NCBI RefSeq assembly: GCF_900107155.1
Contig: NZ_FNOX01000022.1
Span: 1 to 62,620, forward strand
Origin: Pseudomonas salomonii
GTDB lineage: Bacteria; Pseudomonadota; Gammaproteobacteria; Pseudomonadales; Pseudomonadaceae
Length of the DNA: 62,620 bases
Direction: 5' to 3'
Position numbers and translations under genes: made by a program
Notes under the pieces: generated by a model
Told to the model about the DNA's origin: nothing
What the model saw: the letters and a program-made list of their open reading frames with translations, nothing else
Database searches by the model: none
In this document: piece after piece, positions 50,048 to 59,098 of the stretch
How the letters are laid out: each line of letters begins with the position of its first letter
Numbering within the stretch: position 1 is the first letter of the stretch

Positions 50048-50062
50048 CCATTCTCAATAACA
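50048..50062. promoter_or_regulatory. Possible Fur site before the ECF sigma gene
   Basis: ACCATTCTCAATAAC resembles a Fur half (on the minus strand TTATTGAGAATGG). It lies 15-30 bp before the sigma gene; iron control is expected for this type of module. The match is weak. Confidence 0.35.
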
Positions 50063-50076
50063 CCTGAGCCGCGCCA

Positions 50077-50595
50077 ATGTCTGTGGGTGAACCGCCATTC
50101 CAACGGGAAATAACCCTGCTCTACAGTGAGCATCACGGCTGGCTGCTCAGTTGGTTACGGCGCAAACTCGGTTGCCGCCAGAACGCAGCCGATCTGGCGC
50201 AGGACACGTTTGCGCGAATCCTCAATACCCGCGAATCCGTGGCAAGCATTCGTGAACCGCGTGCTTATTTAAGTACAACGGCTCGACGCCTGCTGATCGA
50301 TCAGGCGCGGCGTAAGCAGATTGAGCAGGCTTACCTGCAAGAGCTGGCGCTCACGGTAGACGCGTTGGAAGGGTTTCAGTCGCCGGAGCAAATCCACACT
50401 ACCCTGGAAGCCCTTGAGCACATCGCGTTTATTCTGGAAGGCATGCACGACTACTCGCGCCAGGCATTTGTGCTGTATTACCTGGAAGAGCTGACCCAAC
50501 AACAAATCGCCCGCCAGCTCAAGCTGTCGGAACGCACCGTACGCAAATACCTGATCCAGGCACTGGTGCATTGCAGCCATAGCATGGACACCTGA
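50077..50595 (+). CDS. ECF sigma factor, FecI-like
   Basis: This 172-residue sigma-70-family protein has region 2 (LYSEHHGWLLSWLRRKLGCRQNAADLAQDTFARIL) and region 4 (LYYLEELTQQQIARQLKLSERTVRKYLIQAL). It is followed at 7 bp by a FecR-type anti-sigma gene and then a TonB receptor with STN domain. The three form a cell-surface signalling unit: ligand bound by the receptor activates the sigma factor, which transcribes the receptor gene. It is probably Fur-repressed. Confidence 0.9.
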   Translation: MSVGEPPFQREITLLYSEHHGWLLSWLRRKLGCRQNAADLAQDTFARILNTRESVASIREPRAYLSTTARRLLIDQARRKQIEQAYLQELALTVDALEGFQSPEQIHTTLEALEHIAFILEGMHDYSRQAFVLYYLEELTQQQIARQLKLSERTVRKYLIQALVHCSHSMDT

Positions 50596-50602
50596 CCCGC
50601 GC

Positions 50603-51586
50603 ATGCCTGACACCCACCAACAGATCGAAGAACAAGCCGCTCAATGGCTGCTGCGCCTGCACGAAGGTGACTTGAGCGAAGCCCAGCGCATGGCGTTCGA
50701 GCGCTGGAAGCAACAAGGCCCGCAATACGCCGCAGCCGCTGCGCGTATGGAGGCCGTGATTACCCGAATGCAGGCGTTGCGTGCGGAGAAATCACCGGCG
50801 CGGGCGGCACTCAACGCAGCATTTGCTCAACCAAAACCGCGGCGCGGCAAAAACGCGGTACGCGCCCTGCTGCTCGCGTGCAGCCTGGCGATTCCTGCGG
50901 CGGCGCTGCTCGTCAGCCCTTATCCACAACGGTGGATGGCCGATGTGCGTAACGGCCCCGGGCAGTGGCAAACCCTGCAACTGGCGGACGGCTCGACACT
51001 CACCCTGAACGGCATCAGCGCGGCGAACCTGCATTTCGATCAGCAGCAGCGCCGGATTGAACTGCTGCAAGGCGAGATCCTGGTGGAAGTGGCTCATGAC
51101 AGCGCACGGCCCTTTATCGTGCAGACTCCGCAAGGCACGCTACGTGCCCTGGGCACGCGGTTTGTGGTCAAGCGTGAGGGTGACGTGACCGTACTGAGCA
51201 TGTTGCAGTCGCGCGTGGCGGCGCACAGCACGAATGCCCAGGAGACCGTGGAAGTGGACGCCGGCTCGCAGGCGCTGATGAGTTCGAACGCAGTGCGCCT
51301 GAGCGGCCGCATCGACCCGGCCAGCGTCAACGAAGCCTGGCGCCGTCATCAGTTGGTGGTGGAAAACCGGCCGTTGCCCGAAGTACTGGATGAAATCGCC
51401 CGCCATCGAGCCGGCTATCTGCAATTTGATCGCGCCAGCCTGCAAAACCTGCGGGTGTCGGCAGTCATACCGCTGGATGACAGCGATCAAGCCCTGCAAT
51501 TGCTGGCGCAAACCCTGCCGATCAAGGTTCGCCACTACACACCCTGGCTGATGGTCGTGAGCCCTGAACCAGCGCCCAATAAATAA
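50603..51586 (+). CDS. FecR-type anti-sigma regulator
   Basis: This 327-residue inner-membrane protein has a cytoplasmic DUF4880 sigma-binding part (EEQAAQWLLRLHEGDLSEAQRMAFERWKQQGP), a helix around residues 86-105 and a periplasmic FecR domain (residues about 115-215), ending in a short STN-like domain. It transmits the signal from the receptor to the sigma factor. The gap to the receptor gene is 78 bp and holds an AT-rich Fur-like stretch (AATAAATAATTATTCGCATT). Confidence 0.9.
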   Translation: MPDTHQQIEEQAAQWLLRLHEGDLSEAQRMAFERWKQQGPQYAAAAARMEAVITRMQALRAEKSPARAALNAAFAQPKPRRGKNAVRALLLACSLAIPAAALLVSPYPQRWMADVRNGPGQWQTLQLADGSTLTLNGISAANLHFDQQQRRIELLQGEILVEVAHDSARPFIVQTPQGTLRALGTRFVVKREGDVTVLSMLQSRVAAHSTNAQETVEVDAGSQALMSSNAVRLSGRIDPASVNEAWRRHQLVVENRPLPEVLDEIARHRAGYLQFDRASLQNLRVSAVIPLDDSDQALQLLAQTLPIKVRHYTPWLMVVSPEPAPNK

Positions 51587-51664
51587 TTATTCGCATTTGC
51601 TTCCGGTTTTTTCGGGGTTGCCCGTCAAGCAAGGTAATTCGACACGTAAAGGATTGCCCTGACC

Positions 51665-54097
51665 ATGCACACCCCTTCTGACCCACGCGGGCGTTTTGGC
51701 CTGCTGAAAAGCGCGCCGCTTTCCCTGGCGATATTTGCCGCGTCCACCCTGAGTACTCACCTGGCACAGGCGGACACCGTCAACGTCGCCGCCCAAGCCT
51801 ACGACATTCCCGCCGGGCCGCTGGGCACTTCGCTCAACCGCTTTGCCCAGCAAACCTCCGTGGCGATTGTGTTCCAGCCCCAGGCACTCGAAGGCCTGCA
51901 AAGCCCCGGGTTGAAGGGCAACTTTGCCACCCAGGACGGCTTTGACCGATTGCTGCAAGGCAGTGGCTATCGTGCCGTTAAGGTTGCCCAAGGGTACGCG
52001 CTGCAGGCCATTGCGACGGCCAGCAGCGACACCATGGAGCTAGGCCCCACCGAGGTGACTGCCACCCAACTGGGTAACGTCACCGAAGGCACCGGTTCCT
52101 ACACGCCCGGTACGATCGCCACCTCGACGCGGTTGATACTGACGCCCAAACAGACCCCGCAATCGGTGAGCGTGGTCACCCGCCAGCACATGGATGACTT
52201 CGGCCTGAACAACGTCGACGACGTGATGCGCCATACTCCAGGCATCACCGTGTCGGCCTTCGACACCGAGCGCAGCAACTATTACGCGCGCGGCTTTTCC
52301 ATCAATAACTTCCAGTACGACGGCATTCCTTCGACCGCGCGCAACGTCGCCTACTCGGCGGGCAACACCCTCAGCGATATGGCGATCTACGACCGCGTGG
52401 AAGTGCTCAAAGGTGCCACCGGCCTGCTCACCGGCGCAGGCTCACTGGGCGCGACGATCAACCTGGTGCGCAAGAAACCCACCGCCGATTTCCAGGGCCA
52501 CGCCACCCTCGGTGTCGGCTCGTGGGACAACTACCGCAGCGAACTGGACGTAAGCGGCCCGATGACCGACAGCGGCAATGTGCGCGGCCGAGCCGTCGCG
52601 GCCTATCAAGACAAGCGCTCGTTCATGGACCGCTACTCGCGCAAGAGCCCGACGTACTACGGCATCATGGAGTTCGACCTGTCACCCGACACCTTGCTGA
52701 CCGTGGGCGGCGACTATCAGGACACGTTGCCGACCGCCTCGTCGTGGTCCGGCAGCTTTCCGCTGATCAACTCTCAGGGCGAACGCAACAGCGTCAAGCG
52801 CTCGTTCAACAACGCCGCCAACTGGAGCAGTTGGGAGCAATACACCCGCACCGTGTTCGCCATGCTTGAACACGACCTGGGTAATGGCTGGGTCGGCAAG
52901 CTGCAACTCGATCACAAGATCAACGGCTACCACGCGCTGATGGGCTCGATCCAGGGCGACCAGCCACAGCCCGACGGCACGGCCAACCTCACCTCCGGCA
53001 AATACACCGGTGACACCGTCAGCGACTCGGCCGACCTGTATGTGAGCGGCCCGTTCAGCCTCGGCGGGCGCGAGCATGAGTTGGTACTGGGCGGCTCCAT
53101 CAGCGCATCGCAGTGGAAAGGCAAGGGTTACTGGAACCTGGCCACCAATACCGTCGACTTCAACCACTGGCGCGGCCACGCCACGATCCCGGATTGGGGC
53201 AGCGCGCAATCACTGATCGACGACACCGTGCGCCAGACCGGCGCCTATGTCACCACGCGCTTGAACCTCGCCGACGACCTCAAGCTGCTGCTGGGCGGGC
53301 GCGTGGTCAACTACCAGGTCACCGGCAATAACCCGAGCTACCGCGAGTCCGGGCGTTTCGTGCCGTATGTGGGCGCCATTTATGACTTGAACCACACCTA
53401 CTCGGTCTACGCCAGCTACACCGATATTTTCATGCCCCAGGAAAACTACAACCGCGACCGCGAGAACAAGCTGCTTGAACCGGACGAGGGCCAGAACTGG
53501 GAATTTGGCCTCAAAGCCGACTTCCTCGACGGCCGCCTGAACACCAGCGCCGCCTACTTTGAAATCCACGAATCCAACCGTGCGCTCTCCGACGACGAGT
53601 ACAACAACCAGACGCCGATACCGTCCAACTACGCTTATAAAAGCAGCAAGGCGGTGACCAAGGGCTACGAAGTGGAAGTGTCCGGCGAGATTGCGCCAGG
53701 CTGGCAGTTGCAGGCAGGGTACACCCACAAGGTCGTGCGCGATGACAAGGACGTGAAGATCTCCACCTTCGAGCCCGAGGACCAGGTCAAGCTGTACACC
53801 ACCTATAAACTCAAGGGCAACCTGGACAAGCTCACCGTCGGCGGCGGCGTGCGCTGGCAGAGCGTGGGCTGGCAGGATATCTACAACAACCCGCACAAGG
53901 GTTATGAAGAGTTCTCCCAGGACGCTTATTGGCTGGTGGACCTGATGACGCGCTACCAGGTCACCAAGAACCTGTCGGCGACGCTGAACCTCAACAATAT
54001 CTTCGACAAGTCCTACTACACCAATATCGGTTTCTATAACTCCGCCGCGTATGGTGAGCCGCGCAACGTGATGGTGACAACGCGTTGGGATTTCTGA
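51665..54097 (+). CDS. TonB-dependent siderophore receptor with STN signalling domain
   Basis: This 810-residue outer-membrane protein has a signal peptide ending near residue 36 (HLAQADTVNV), an STN domain (about 40-115, YDIPAGPLGTSLNRFAQQTSVAIVFQPQALEGLQS), a plug (about 140-260, TPQSVSVVTRQHMDDFGLNNVDDVMRHTPGITV) and a 22-strand barrel ending in aromatic WDF. It belongs with ferric hydroxamate/pyoverdine-type receptors (FpvA, FhuE, FiuA group). The ligand is not readable. A strong terminator follows. Confidence 0.9.
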   Translation: MHTPSDPRGRFGLLKSAPLSLAIFAASTLSTHLAQADTVNVAAQAYDIPAGPLGTSLNRFAQQTSVAIVFQPQALEGLQSPGLKGNFATQDGFDRLLQGSGYRAVKVAQGYALQAIATASSDTMELGPTEVTATQLGNVTEGTGSYTPGTIATSTRLILTPKQTPQSVSVVTRQHMDDFGLNNVDDVMRHTPGITVSAFDTERSNYYARGFSINNFQYDGIPSTARNVAYSAGNTLSDMAIYDRVEVLKGATGLLTGAGSLGATINLVRKKPTADFQGHATLGVGSWDNYRSELDVSGPMTDSGNVRGRAVAAYQDKRSFMDRYSRKSPTYYGIMEFDLSPDTLLTVGGDYQDTLPTASSWSGSFPLINSQGERNSVKRSFNNAANWSSWEQYTRTVFAMLEHDLGNGWVGKLQLDHKINGYHALMGSIQGDQPQPDGTANLTSGKYTGDTVSDSADLYVSGPFSLGGREHELVLGGSISASQWKGKGYWNLATNTVDFNHWRGHATIPDWGSAQSLIDDTVRQTGAYVTTRLNLADDLKLLLGGRVVNYQVTGNNPSYRESGRFVPYVGAIYDLNHTYSVYASYTDIFMPQENYNRDRENKLLEPDEGQNWEFGLKADFLDGRLNTSAAYFEIHESNRALSDDEYNNQTPIPSNYAYKSSKAVTKGYEVEVSGEIAPGWQLQAGYTHKVVRDDKDVKISTFEPEDQVKLYTTYKLKGNLDKLTVGGGVRWQSVGWQDIYNNPHKGYEEFSQDAYWLVDLMTRYQVTKNLSATLNLNNIFDKSYYTNIGFYNSAAYGEPRNVMVTTRWDF

Positions 54098-54106
54098 TCG
54101 TCCCAT

Positions 54107-54149
54107 AAAAAACGCCGCCGATCATCGGAAATGATCGGCGGCGTTTTTT
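54107..54149 (+). terminator. Intrinsic terminator of the receptor gene
   Basis: A 19-bp stem (54107-54125 with 54131-54149) containing ACGCCGCCGATCAT has T-runs on both sides; it is bidirectional. Confidence 0.95.
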
Positions 54150-54172
54150 CGGTTTTACAAACCCCGGACAGC

Positions 54173-54199
54173 AAAAAGCCCGCTCAATGAGCGGGCTTT
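54173..54199 (-). terminator. Intrinsic terminator of tRNA copy 2
   Basis: AAAGCCCGCTC (54175-54185), AAT, GAGCGGGCTTT (54189-54199); the minus-strand read continues with T residues. Confidence 0.9.
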
Positions 54200-54239
54200 C
54201 TGTGGTGACCTGGCGTTCAGTGTTCCAGGTGACCGAATA

Positions 54240-54316
54240 TGGCGCAGCGGACGGGACTCGAACCCGCGACCCCCGGCGTGACAGGCCGGTATTCTAACCG
54301 ACTGAACTACCGCTGC
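54240..54316 (-). tRNA. tRNA-Asp (GTC), copy 2
   Basis: Identical in sequence to the copy at 49705-49781, 77 nt with encoded CCA, anticodon GTC. Confidence 0.97.
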
Positions 54317-54335
54317 GCGTAACACTTGAAACGAA

Positions 54336-54411
54336 TGGTGGGTGATGACGGGATCGAACCGCCGACATTCTGCTTGTAAGGCAGACGCTCTCCCAGCTGA
54401 GCTAATCACCC
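54336..54411 (-). tRNA. tRNA-Val (TAC), copy 2
   Basis: Identical in sequence to the copy at 49801-49876, 76 nt with encoded CCA, anticodon TAC. Confidence 0.97.
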
Positions 54412-54431
54412 TTCGCTTCGGTGTGGCGCGC

Positions 54432-54460
54432 ATTCTACGGAGCGACCCTAAGTCTGGCAA
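54432..54460 (-). promoter_or_regulatory. Promoter of tRNA copy 2
   Basis: Minus strand: -35 TTGCCA (54455-54460), 17-bp spacer, -10 TAGAAT (54432-54437), GC-rich discriminator GCGCGCC like the rrn promoters. It looks stronger than the promoter of copy 1. Confidence 0.75.
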
Positions 54461-54570
54461 GCACTTTCTTAAATCTTTTTTTTCAGCCCTTCCAATGGCT
54501 TAGGCAGGGTTGGCCTCAGCCCGGATCAAGAGAATAATGCCCCCCTTTGTATAAAGGAGAGACTCACCCC

Positions 54571-55491
54571 ATGTGGTTCAAGAACCTGCTTATCTATCGC
54601 CTGACCCAAGATCTGCCTGTTGATGCCGAGGCGTTGGAAGCGGCCATGGCCACCAAACTGGCGCGCCCGTGTGCAAGCCAGGAGTTGACCACTTACGGTT
54701 TCGTCGCGCCTTTTGGTAAAGGTGAAGACGCTCCCCTGGTGCATATCAGCGGTGACTTCCTGCTGATCGCTGCGCGCAAGGAAGAACGCATCCTGCCGGG
54801 CAGCGTGGTGCGTGACGCGCTGAAAGAGAAAGTCGAAGAGATCGAGGCCGAGCAAATGCGCAAGGTCTATAAGAAGGAACGCGACCAGATCAAGGATGAA
54901 ATCATCCAGGCCTTCCTGCCGCGTGCCTTTATCCGTCGCTCGTCGACTTTCGCCGCCATTGCGCCGAAACAGGGCCTGATCCTGGTCAACTCGGCCAGCC
55001 CCAAGCGCGCCGAAGACCTGCTGTCGACCCTGCGTGAAGTGATCGGCACCCTGCCGGTACGCCCGCTGACGGTTAAAACCGCACCCACGGCGATCATGAC
55101 CGACTGGGTCACCACGCAGAAGCCGGCCGATGACTTCTTCGTCCTCGACGAATGCGAACTGCGCGACACCCACGAAGACGGCGGCATCGTGCGCTGCAAG
55201 CGCCAGGACCTGACCGGCGAAGAGATCCAACTGCACCTGACCACCGGCAAAGTCGTGACGCAATTGTCCCTGGCCTGGCAGGACAAGTTGTCCTTCATGC
55301 TCGACGACAAAATGACCGTCAAGCGCCTGAAGTTCGAAGACCTGTTGCAAGACCAGGCTGAACAGGACGGCGGTGACGAGGCATTGGGCCAACTGGATGC
55401 CAGCTTTACCCTGATGATGCTGACGTTTGGCGAGTTCCTGCCGGCGTTGGTTGAAGCGCTTGGCGGCGAAGAGACCCCACAGGGCATCTAA
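54571..55491 (+). CDS. rdgC: Recombination-associated protein RdgC
   Basis: This 306-residue protein starts MWFKNLLIYRLTQDLPVDAEALE, the standard RdgC N-terminus, and shows the family stretch FVAPFGKGEDAPLVHISGDFLLIAARKEERILPGSVV. RdgC forms a ring on double-stranded DNA and restrains RecA. AAAGGAGA lies before the ATG at 54571; a start 8 codons upstream is possible. It follows the tRNA locus on the opposite strand. Confidence 0.95.
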   Translation: MWFKNLLIYRLTQDLPVDAEALEAAMATKLARPCASQELTTYGFVAPFGKGEDAPLVHISGDFLLIAARKEERILPGSVVRDALKEKVEEIEAEQMRKVYKKERDQIKDEIIQAFLPRAFIRRSSTFAAIAPKQGLILVNSASPKRAEDLLSTLREVIGTLPVRPLTVKTAPTAIMTDWVTTQKPADDFFVLDECELRDTHEDGGIVRCKRQDLTGEEIQLHLTTGKVVTQLSLAWQDKLSFMLDDKMTVKRLKFEDLLQDQAEQDGGDEALGQLDASFTLMMLTFGEFLPALVEALGGEETPQGI

Positions 55492-55506
55492 GCCATGTGA
55501 AGATCA

Positions 55507-55602
55507 AAATGTGGGAGCGGGCTTGCTCGCGAATGCGGTGGATCAGTCACCCGATATATTGACTGACACACCGCATTCGCGAGCAAGCCCGCTCCCACAT
55601 TT
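55507..55602. repeat. REPIN after rdgC
   Basis: AAATGTGGGAGCGGGCTTGC and its inverted partner ending GCTCCCACATTT enclose a core with GCGAATGCGGTG. It lies between rdgC and the BASS gene. Confidence 0.9.
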
Positions 55603-55664
55603 GATTGGGTTTCCAAGCAGACTTTAGCGCTACCGAACTTAACTGATAACAAGGACATCCCCCC

Positions 55665-56630
55665 ATGCGTGCACTCGCCGCCTTGAGCCGCTTCGTCGGC
55701 AATACCTTCGCCTACTGGGTGTTGATTTTCGCGGTGCTCGCCTTCCTTGAGCCCGGCTGGTTCATTGGTCTCAAGGGCGCCATCGTGCCGCTGCTGGGCC
55801 TGGTGATGTTCGGCATGGGGCTGACCTTGAAACTGGAAGACTTCGCCGAAGTCGCCCGCCATCCCTGGCGCGTGGCCCTCGGCGTGGTTGCGCATTTTGT
55901 GATCATGCCGGGCGTGGCCTGGCTGCTGTGCCAGGCGTTCCACCTGCCGCCGGAAATCGCCGTCGGCGTGATCCTGGTCGGGTGCTGCCCAAGCGGCACT
56001 TCATCCAACGTCATGACCTGGCTGGCACGCGGTGACCTGGCGCTGTCGGTGGCCATCGCCGCCGTCACCACCCTCCTCGCCCCGCTGCTGACGCCGGCGT
56101 TGATCTGGCTGCTGGCCTCGGCCTGGTTGCCGGTGTCGTTCATGGAGTTGTTCTGGTCGATCCTGCAAGTGGTGTTGCTGCCGATCGTGCTGGGCGTGGT
56201 GGCGCAGCGCGTGCTGGGTGAGCGCGTCCGCCATGCGGTAGACGTGCTGCCGTTGGTGTCGGTGGTGAGCATTGTGATCATCGTCGCGGCGGTGGTTGCG
56301 GCGAGCCAGGCGAAGATCGCCGAATCCGGCCTGTTGATCATGGCCGTGGTGATGCTGCACAACAGCTTCGGTTATCTGCTCGGCTACTTCACCGGCCGTA
56401 TGTTCAAACTGCCGTTGGCGCAGCGTAAATCCCTGGCCCTGGAAGTGGGCATGCAGAACTCCGGGCTGGGCGCCGCACTGGCCAGTGCGCACTTTTCGCC
56501 GTTGGCGGCGGTGCCGAGCGCGCTGTTCAGCGTGTGGCACAATATTTCCGGGGCATTGCTGTCGACGTACTTTCGCCGTATGAGCGAAAAAGAGGACCGC
56601 CGCGCCCTGGAGAACACGCCACAAACTTGA
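55665..56630 (+). CDS. Bile acid:sodium symporter-family (BASS) transporter
   Basis: This 321-residue membrane protein has about nine helices and the BASS signatures GLVMFGMGLTL, VGCCPSGTSSNVMTWLARGD (Na+ site) and EVGMQNSGLGAALASAHFSPLAAVPSALFSVWHNISG. Family members move pantoate, pyruvate or other small organic acids with sodium; the substrate is unknown. It precedes the guanidine riboswitch by 35 bp, but the riboswitch controls the next gene. A single-gene transcript is likely. Confidence 0.85.
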   Translation: MRALAALSRFVGNTFAYWVLIFAVLAFLEPGWFIGLKGAIVPLLGLVMFGMGLTLKLEDFAEVARHPWRVALGVVAHFVIMPGVAWLLCQAFHLPPEIAVGVILVGCCPSGTSSNVMTWLARGDLALSVAIAAVTTLLAPLLTPALIWLLASAWLPVSFMELFWSILQVVLLPIVLGVVAQRVLGERVRHAVDVLPLVSVVSIVIIVAAVVAASQAKIAESGLLIMAVVMLHNSFGYLLGYFTGRMFKLPLAQRKSLALEVGMQNSGLGAALASAHFSPLAAVPSALFSVWHNISGALLSTYFRRMSEKEDRRALENTPQT

Positions 56631-56664
56631 TCGCCCGATCAATTTTCGGCACTCTACCGAGCTT

Positions 56665-56715
56665 CGCGGGGACGACCTCGCGACGCTCTCAAGCGCTTAA
56701 TCCGGGGACGACCCC
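56665..56715 (+). promoter_or_regulatory. Guanidine-II riboswitch (mini-ykkC)
   Basis: Two hairpins have the diagnostic ACGA tetraloop: CGCGGGG-ACGA-CCTCGCG (56665-56682) and GGGG-ACGA-CCCC (56704-56715), joined by a 20-nt linker. They lie just upstream of the SD (AAAGGGGAGA) of the gdx gene. CCCC of the second stem can alternatively pair with the SD GGGG, so guanidine binding should release translation. Confidence 0.9.
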
Positions 56716-56736
56716 AGCTATAAAGGGGAGATCAAC

Positions 56737-57051
56737 ATGTCCTGGATCATTCTGTTTTTTGCCGGGCTGTTCGAGGTCGGCTGGGCGGTGGGCCTGAAGT
56801 ACACCGATGGCTTCAGCAAGCCGCTGCCGACTGCCCTGACGATTGCCGCCATGGCCATCAGCCTCGGCCTGTTGGGCCTGGCCATGAAGGAGCTGCCGCT
56901 GGGCACCGCCTATGCCATCTGGACCGGTGTGGGTGCAGTGGGCACGGTGATCGCCGGGATTATCCTGTTTGGCGAGTCCATGGCGTTGTTTCGGCTGGCG
57001 AGTGTGGCGTTGATTATTTGCGGGTTGGTTGGGCTCAAGATCAGCACCTAG
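56737..57051 (+). CDS. gdx: Guanidinium exporter Gdx (SMR family, SugE)
   Basis: This 104-residue small multidrug resistance protein has four helices, MSWIILFFAGLFEVGWAVGLKYTDGFSKPLP at the start (Glu13 proton/guanidinium site) and the WTGVGAVGT motif. The riboswitch upstream marks it as a guanidinium/proton antiporter rather than a quaternary-ammonium pump; the older name is SugE. It is expected to be induced by guanidine. Confidence 0.95.
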   Translation: MSWIILFFAGLFEVGWAVGLKYTDGFSKPLPTALTIAAMAISLGLLGLAMKELPLGTAYAIWTGVGAVGTVIAGIILFGESMALFRLASVALIICGLVGLKIST

Positions 57052-57063
57052 GCCACTACCGCT

Positions 57064-57134
57064 ATCGCAGGCAAGCCAGCTCCCACATTGAACCGTGTTC
57101 ACCGTTCAAAGGTGGGAGCCGGCTTGCCTGCGAT
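57064..57134. repeat. REPIN, convergent orientation
   Basis: ATCGCAGGCAAGCCAGCTCC and GGAGCCGGCTTGCCTGCGAT face each other across about 30 bp. It lies between gdx and the oppositely oriented acyltransferase gene. Confidence 0.85.
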
Positions 57135-57158
57135 GAGGCCCTTACGGCCAGCAACTAA

Positions 57159-59033
57159 CTACCTGACACTCCCACGCAACACCCCTACCCGCGCCTGCAA
57201 CTGCTCAGGCGTCGCGGCCTCCAGTGCAACCGGCTCACCGGCCACCAACACCACCCGCGACCAGATCCGATGAAAGATCCCCTTGTTCGGGTCGCGACTG
57301 AAAAAGCTCCCCCACAACCCCTGCAACGCCATCGGAATCACCGGCACCGGCGTCTCCTCCAGAATCCGCGTCAGCCCGCCACGGAACTCATTCATCTCGC
57401 CATCGGCGGTCAGTTTGCCTTCAGGGAAGATGCACACCAACTCCCCGTCCTTCAGGTACTGGGCAATCCGTGTGAAGGCCTTTTCGTAGATCTGGATATC
57501 TTCATGGCGCCCGGCAATCGGAATCGCCCCGGCCGTGCGGAAGATAAAGTTCAGCACCGGCAAACGGTAGATCTTGTAGTACATCACAAAGCGAATTGGC
57601 CGACGTACCGCGCCGCCAATCAACAATGCATCGACAAACGACACATGGTTGCACACCAGCAGCGCCGCGCCTTCATCCGGAATCAGCTCAAGGTTGCGAT
57701 GCTCCACGCGGTACATGGAATGGCTGAGCAGCCAGATCATGAAACGCATGGTGAACTCGGGGACGATTTTGAAGATGTAGGTGTTGACCGCAATATTGAG
57801 CAGCGACACCACCAGGAACAACTCGGGGATCGACAGCTTGGCCACGCTCAGCAGCAGGATCGAGACGATGGCCGAGACCACCATGAACAACGCGTTGAGA
57901 ATATTGTTGGCCGCGATGACTCGCGCGCGCTCGTTTTCGGCCGTGCGCGACTGGATCAGCGCGTAGAGCGGCACGATATAGAAACCACCGAATACACCCA
58001 GGCCAAGGATATCGAACAACACCCACCACGCCTGACCGTAGCTGAGCACCGCCAGCCAGCTATGTTCCTGGGGTGACTGCGGGAAACCGCCGGAGTGCCA
58101 CCACAGCAGCAGGCCGAACACCGTCAGGCCAAACGAGCCAAACGGCACCAGGCCGATCTCGACCTTACGGCCCGAGAGCTTTTCGCAGAGCATCGAACCG
58201 ACGGCGATACCCACCGAAAACACCGTGAGGATCAGCGTCACCACGGTTTCATCGCCGTACAACCATTCCTTGGCGTAGGCCGGGATCTGCGTCAGGTAGA
58301 TCGCGCCGACAAACCAGAACCACGAGTTGCCGACAATCGAGCGCGACACCGCCGGCGTCTGCCCCAGGCCCAGGCGCAAGGTTGCCCAGGATTCGCTGAA
58401 GATATTCCAGTTCAGGCGCAGCTCGGGCGTGGACGCCGCCGCCCGCGGAATGCTGCGACTGGCCAGGTAGCCGAGCACCGCCACGCCGACAATCGCCACC
58501 GCCACCAAGGGCGCGTAATTGCTCGACGACATGATGATCCCGGCGCCGATGGTGCCGGCCAGGATCGCCAGGAACGTGCCCATTTCCACCAGCCCGTTGC
58601 CGCCCACCAGCTCATCGTCGTGCAGCGCCTGGGGCATGATCGAGTACTTCACCGGGCCGAACAGCGCCGAATGCGTGCCCATGGCAAACAGCGCCAGCAG
58701 CATCAGCTCCAGGTGGTTGAACAGAAAGCCGGTGGCGCCCACGGCCATGATCACGATCTCGCCGATCTTGATCGCGCGGATCAGCGCGTCCTTGTTGAAT
58801 TTCTCGCCAAACTGCCCGGCCAGCGCCGAGAACAGGAAGAACGGCAGGATAAACAGCAAGGCGCACAGGTTGACCCAGATGGAGCGGTCGCCCTCAATGG
58901 TGAGCTTGTAGAGAATCGCCAGGATCAGCGATTGCTTGAAGATGTTGTCGTTGAACGCGCCCAGTAACTGGGTGATGAAAAACGGCAGAAAGCGCCGTGT
59001 GCGCAGCAAGGTGAATTGTGAGGGGTGGCTCAT
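57159..59033 (-). CDS. MFS-acyltransferase fusion (LplT-PlsC-like)
   Basis: The 624 residues combine an N-terminal MFS transporter of the lysophospholipid flippase type (about 1-410) with a C-terminal PlsC acyltransferase domain: NHxxxxD in CNHVSFVDALLIGG near residue 460 and FPEGKLT near 535. This resembles the Aas/LplT system that brings lysophosphatidylethanolamine across the inner membrane and re-acylates it, here in one chain without the acyl-ACP synthetase domain. The first helix starts RTRRFLPFFITQLLGAFNDN. It stands alone. Confidence 0.9.
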   Translation of the reverse strand: MSHPSQFTLLRTRRFLPFFITQLLGAFNDNIFKQSLILAILYKLTIEGDRSIWVNLCALLFILPFFLFSALAGQFGEKFNKDALIRAIKIGEIVIMAVGATGFLFNHLELMLLALFAMGTHSALFGPVKYSIMPQALHDDELVGGNGLVEMGTFLAILAGTIGAGIIMSSSNYAPLVAVAIVGVAVLGYLASRSIPRAAASTPELRLNWNIFSESWATLRLGLGQTPAVSRSIVGNSWFWFVGAIYLTQIPAYAKEWLYGDETVVTLILTVFSVGIAVGSMLCEKLSGRKVEIGLVPFGSFGLTVFGLLLWWHSGGFPQSPQEHSWLAVLSYGQAWWVLFDILGLGVFGGFYIVPLYALIQSRTAENERARVIAANNILNALFMVVSAIVSILLLSVAKLSIPELFLVVSLLNIAVNTYIFKIVPEFTMRFMIWLLSHSMYRVEHRNLELIPDEGAALLVCNHVSFVDALLIGGAVRRPIRFVMYYKIYRLPVLNFIFRTAGAIPIAGRHEDIQIYEKAFTRIAQYLKDGELVCIFPEGKLTADGEMNEFRGGLTRILEETPVPVIPMALQGLWGSFFSRDPNKGIFHRIWSRVVLVAGEPVALEAATPEQLQARVGVLRGSVR

Positions 59034-59098
59034 CGTCCGTGTTCCTGCGTGGCCTGAAGGCGTGTAGTTTCTCAGGCCACGACTTTACCTAATCGCGC

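Larger units (their letters stand above)
54172..54426. repeat. Direct repeat, copy 2 (tRNA-Asp/tRNA-Val locus)
   Basis: This is the near-identical partner of 49637-49891. The tRNA genes are identical; only bases around the terminator and before the tRNA-Val start differ. Homologous recombination between the copies would delete the iron-uptake module. Confidence 0.9.

Noticed and set aside
49637..54426. Prophage or integrative element bounded by tRNA att sites
   Set aside because: No integrase, phage or conjugation gene lies between the tRNAs, and the repeat spans both complete tRNA genes rather than a 3' end.
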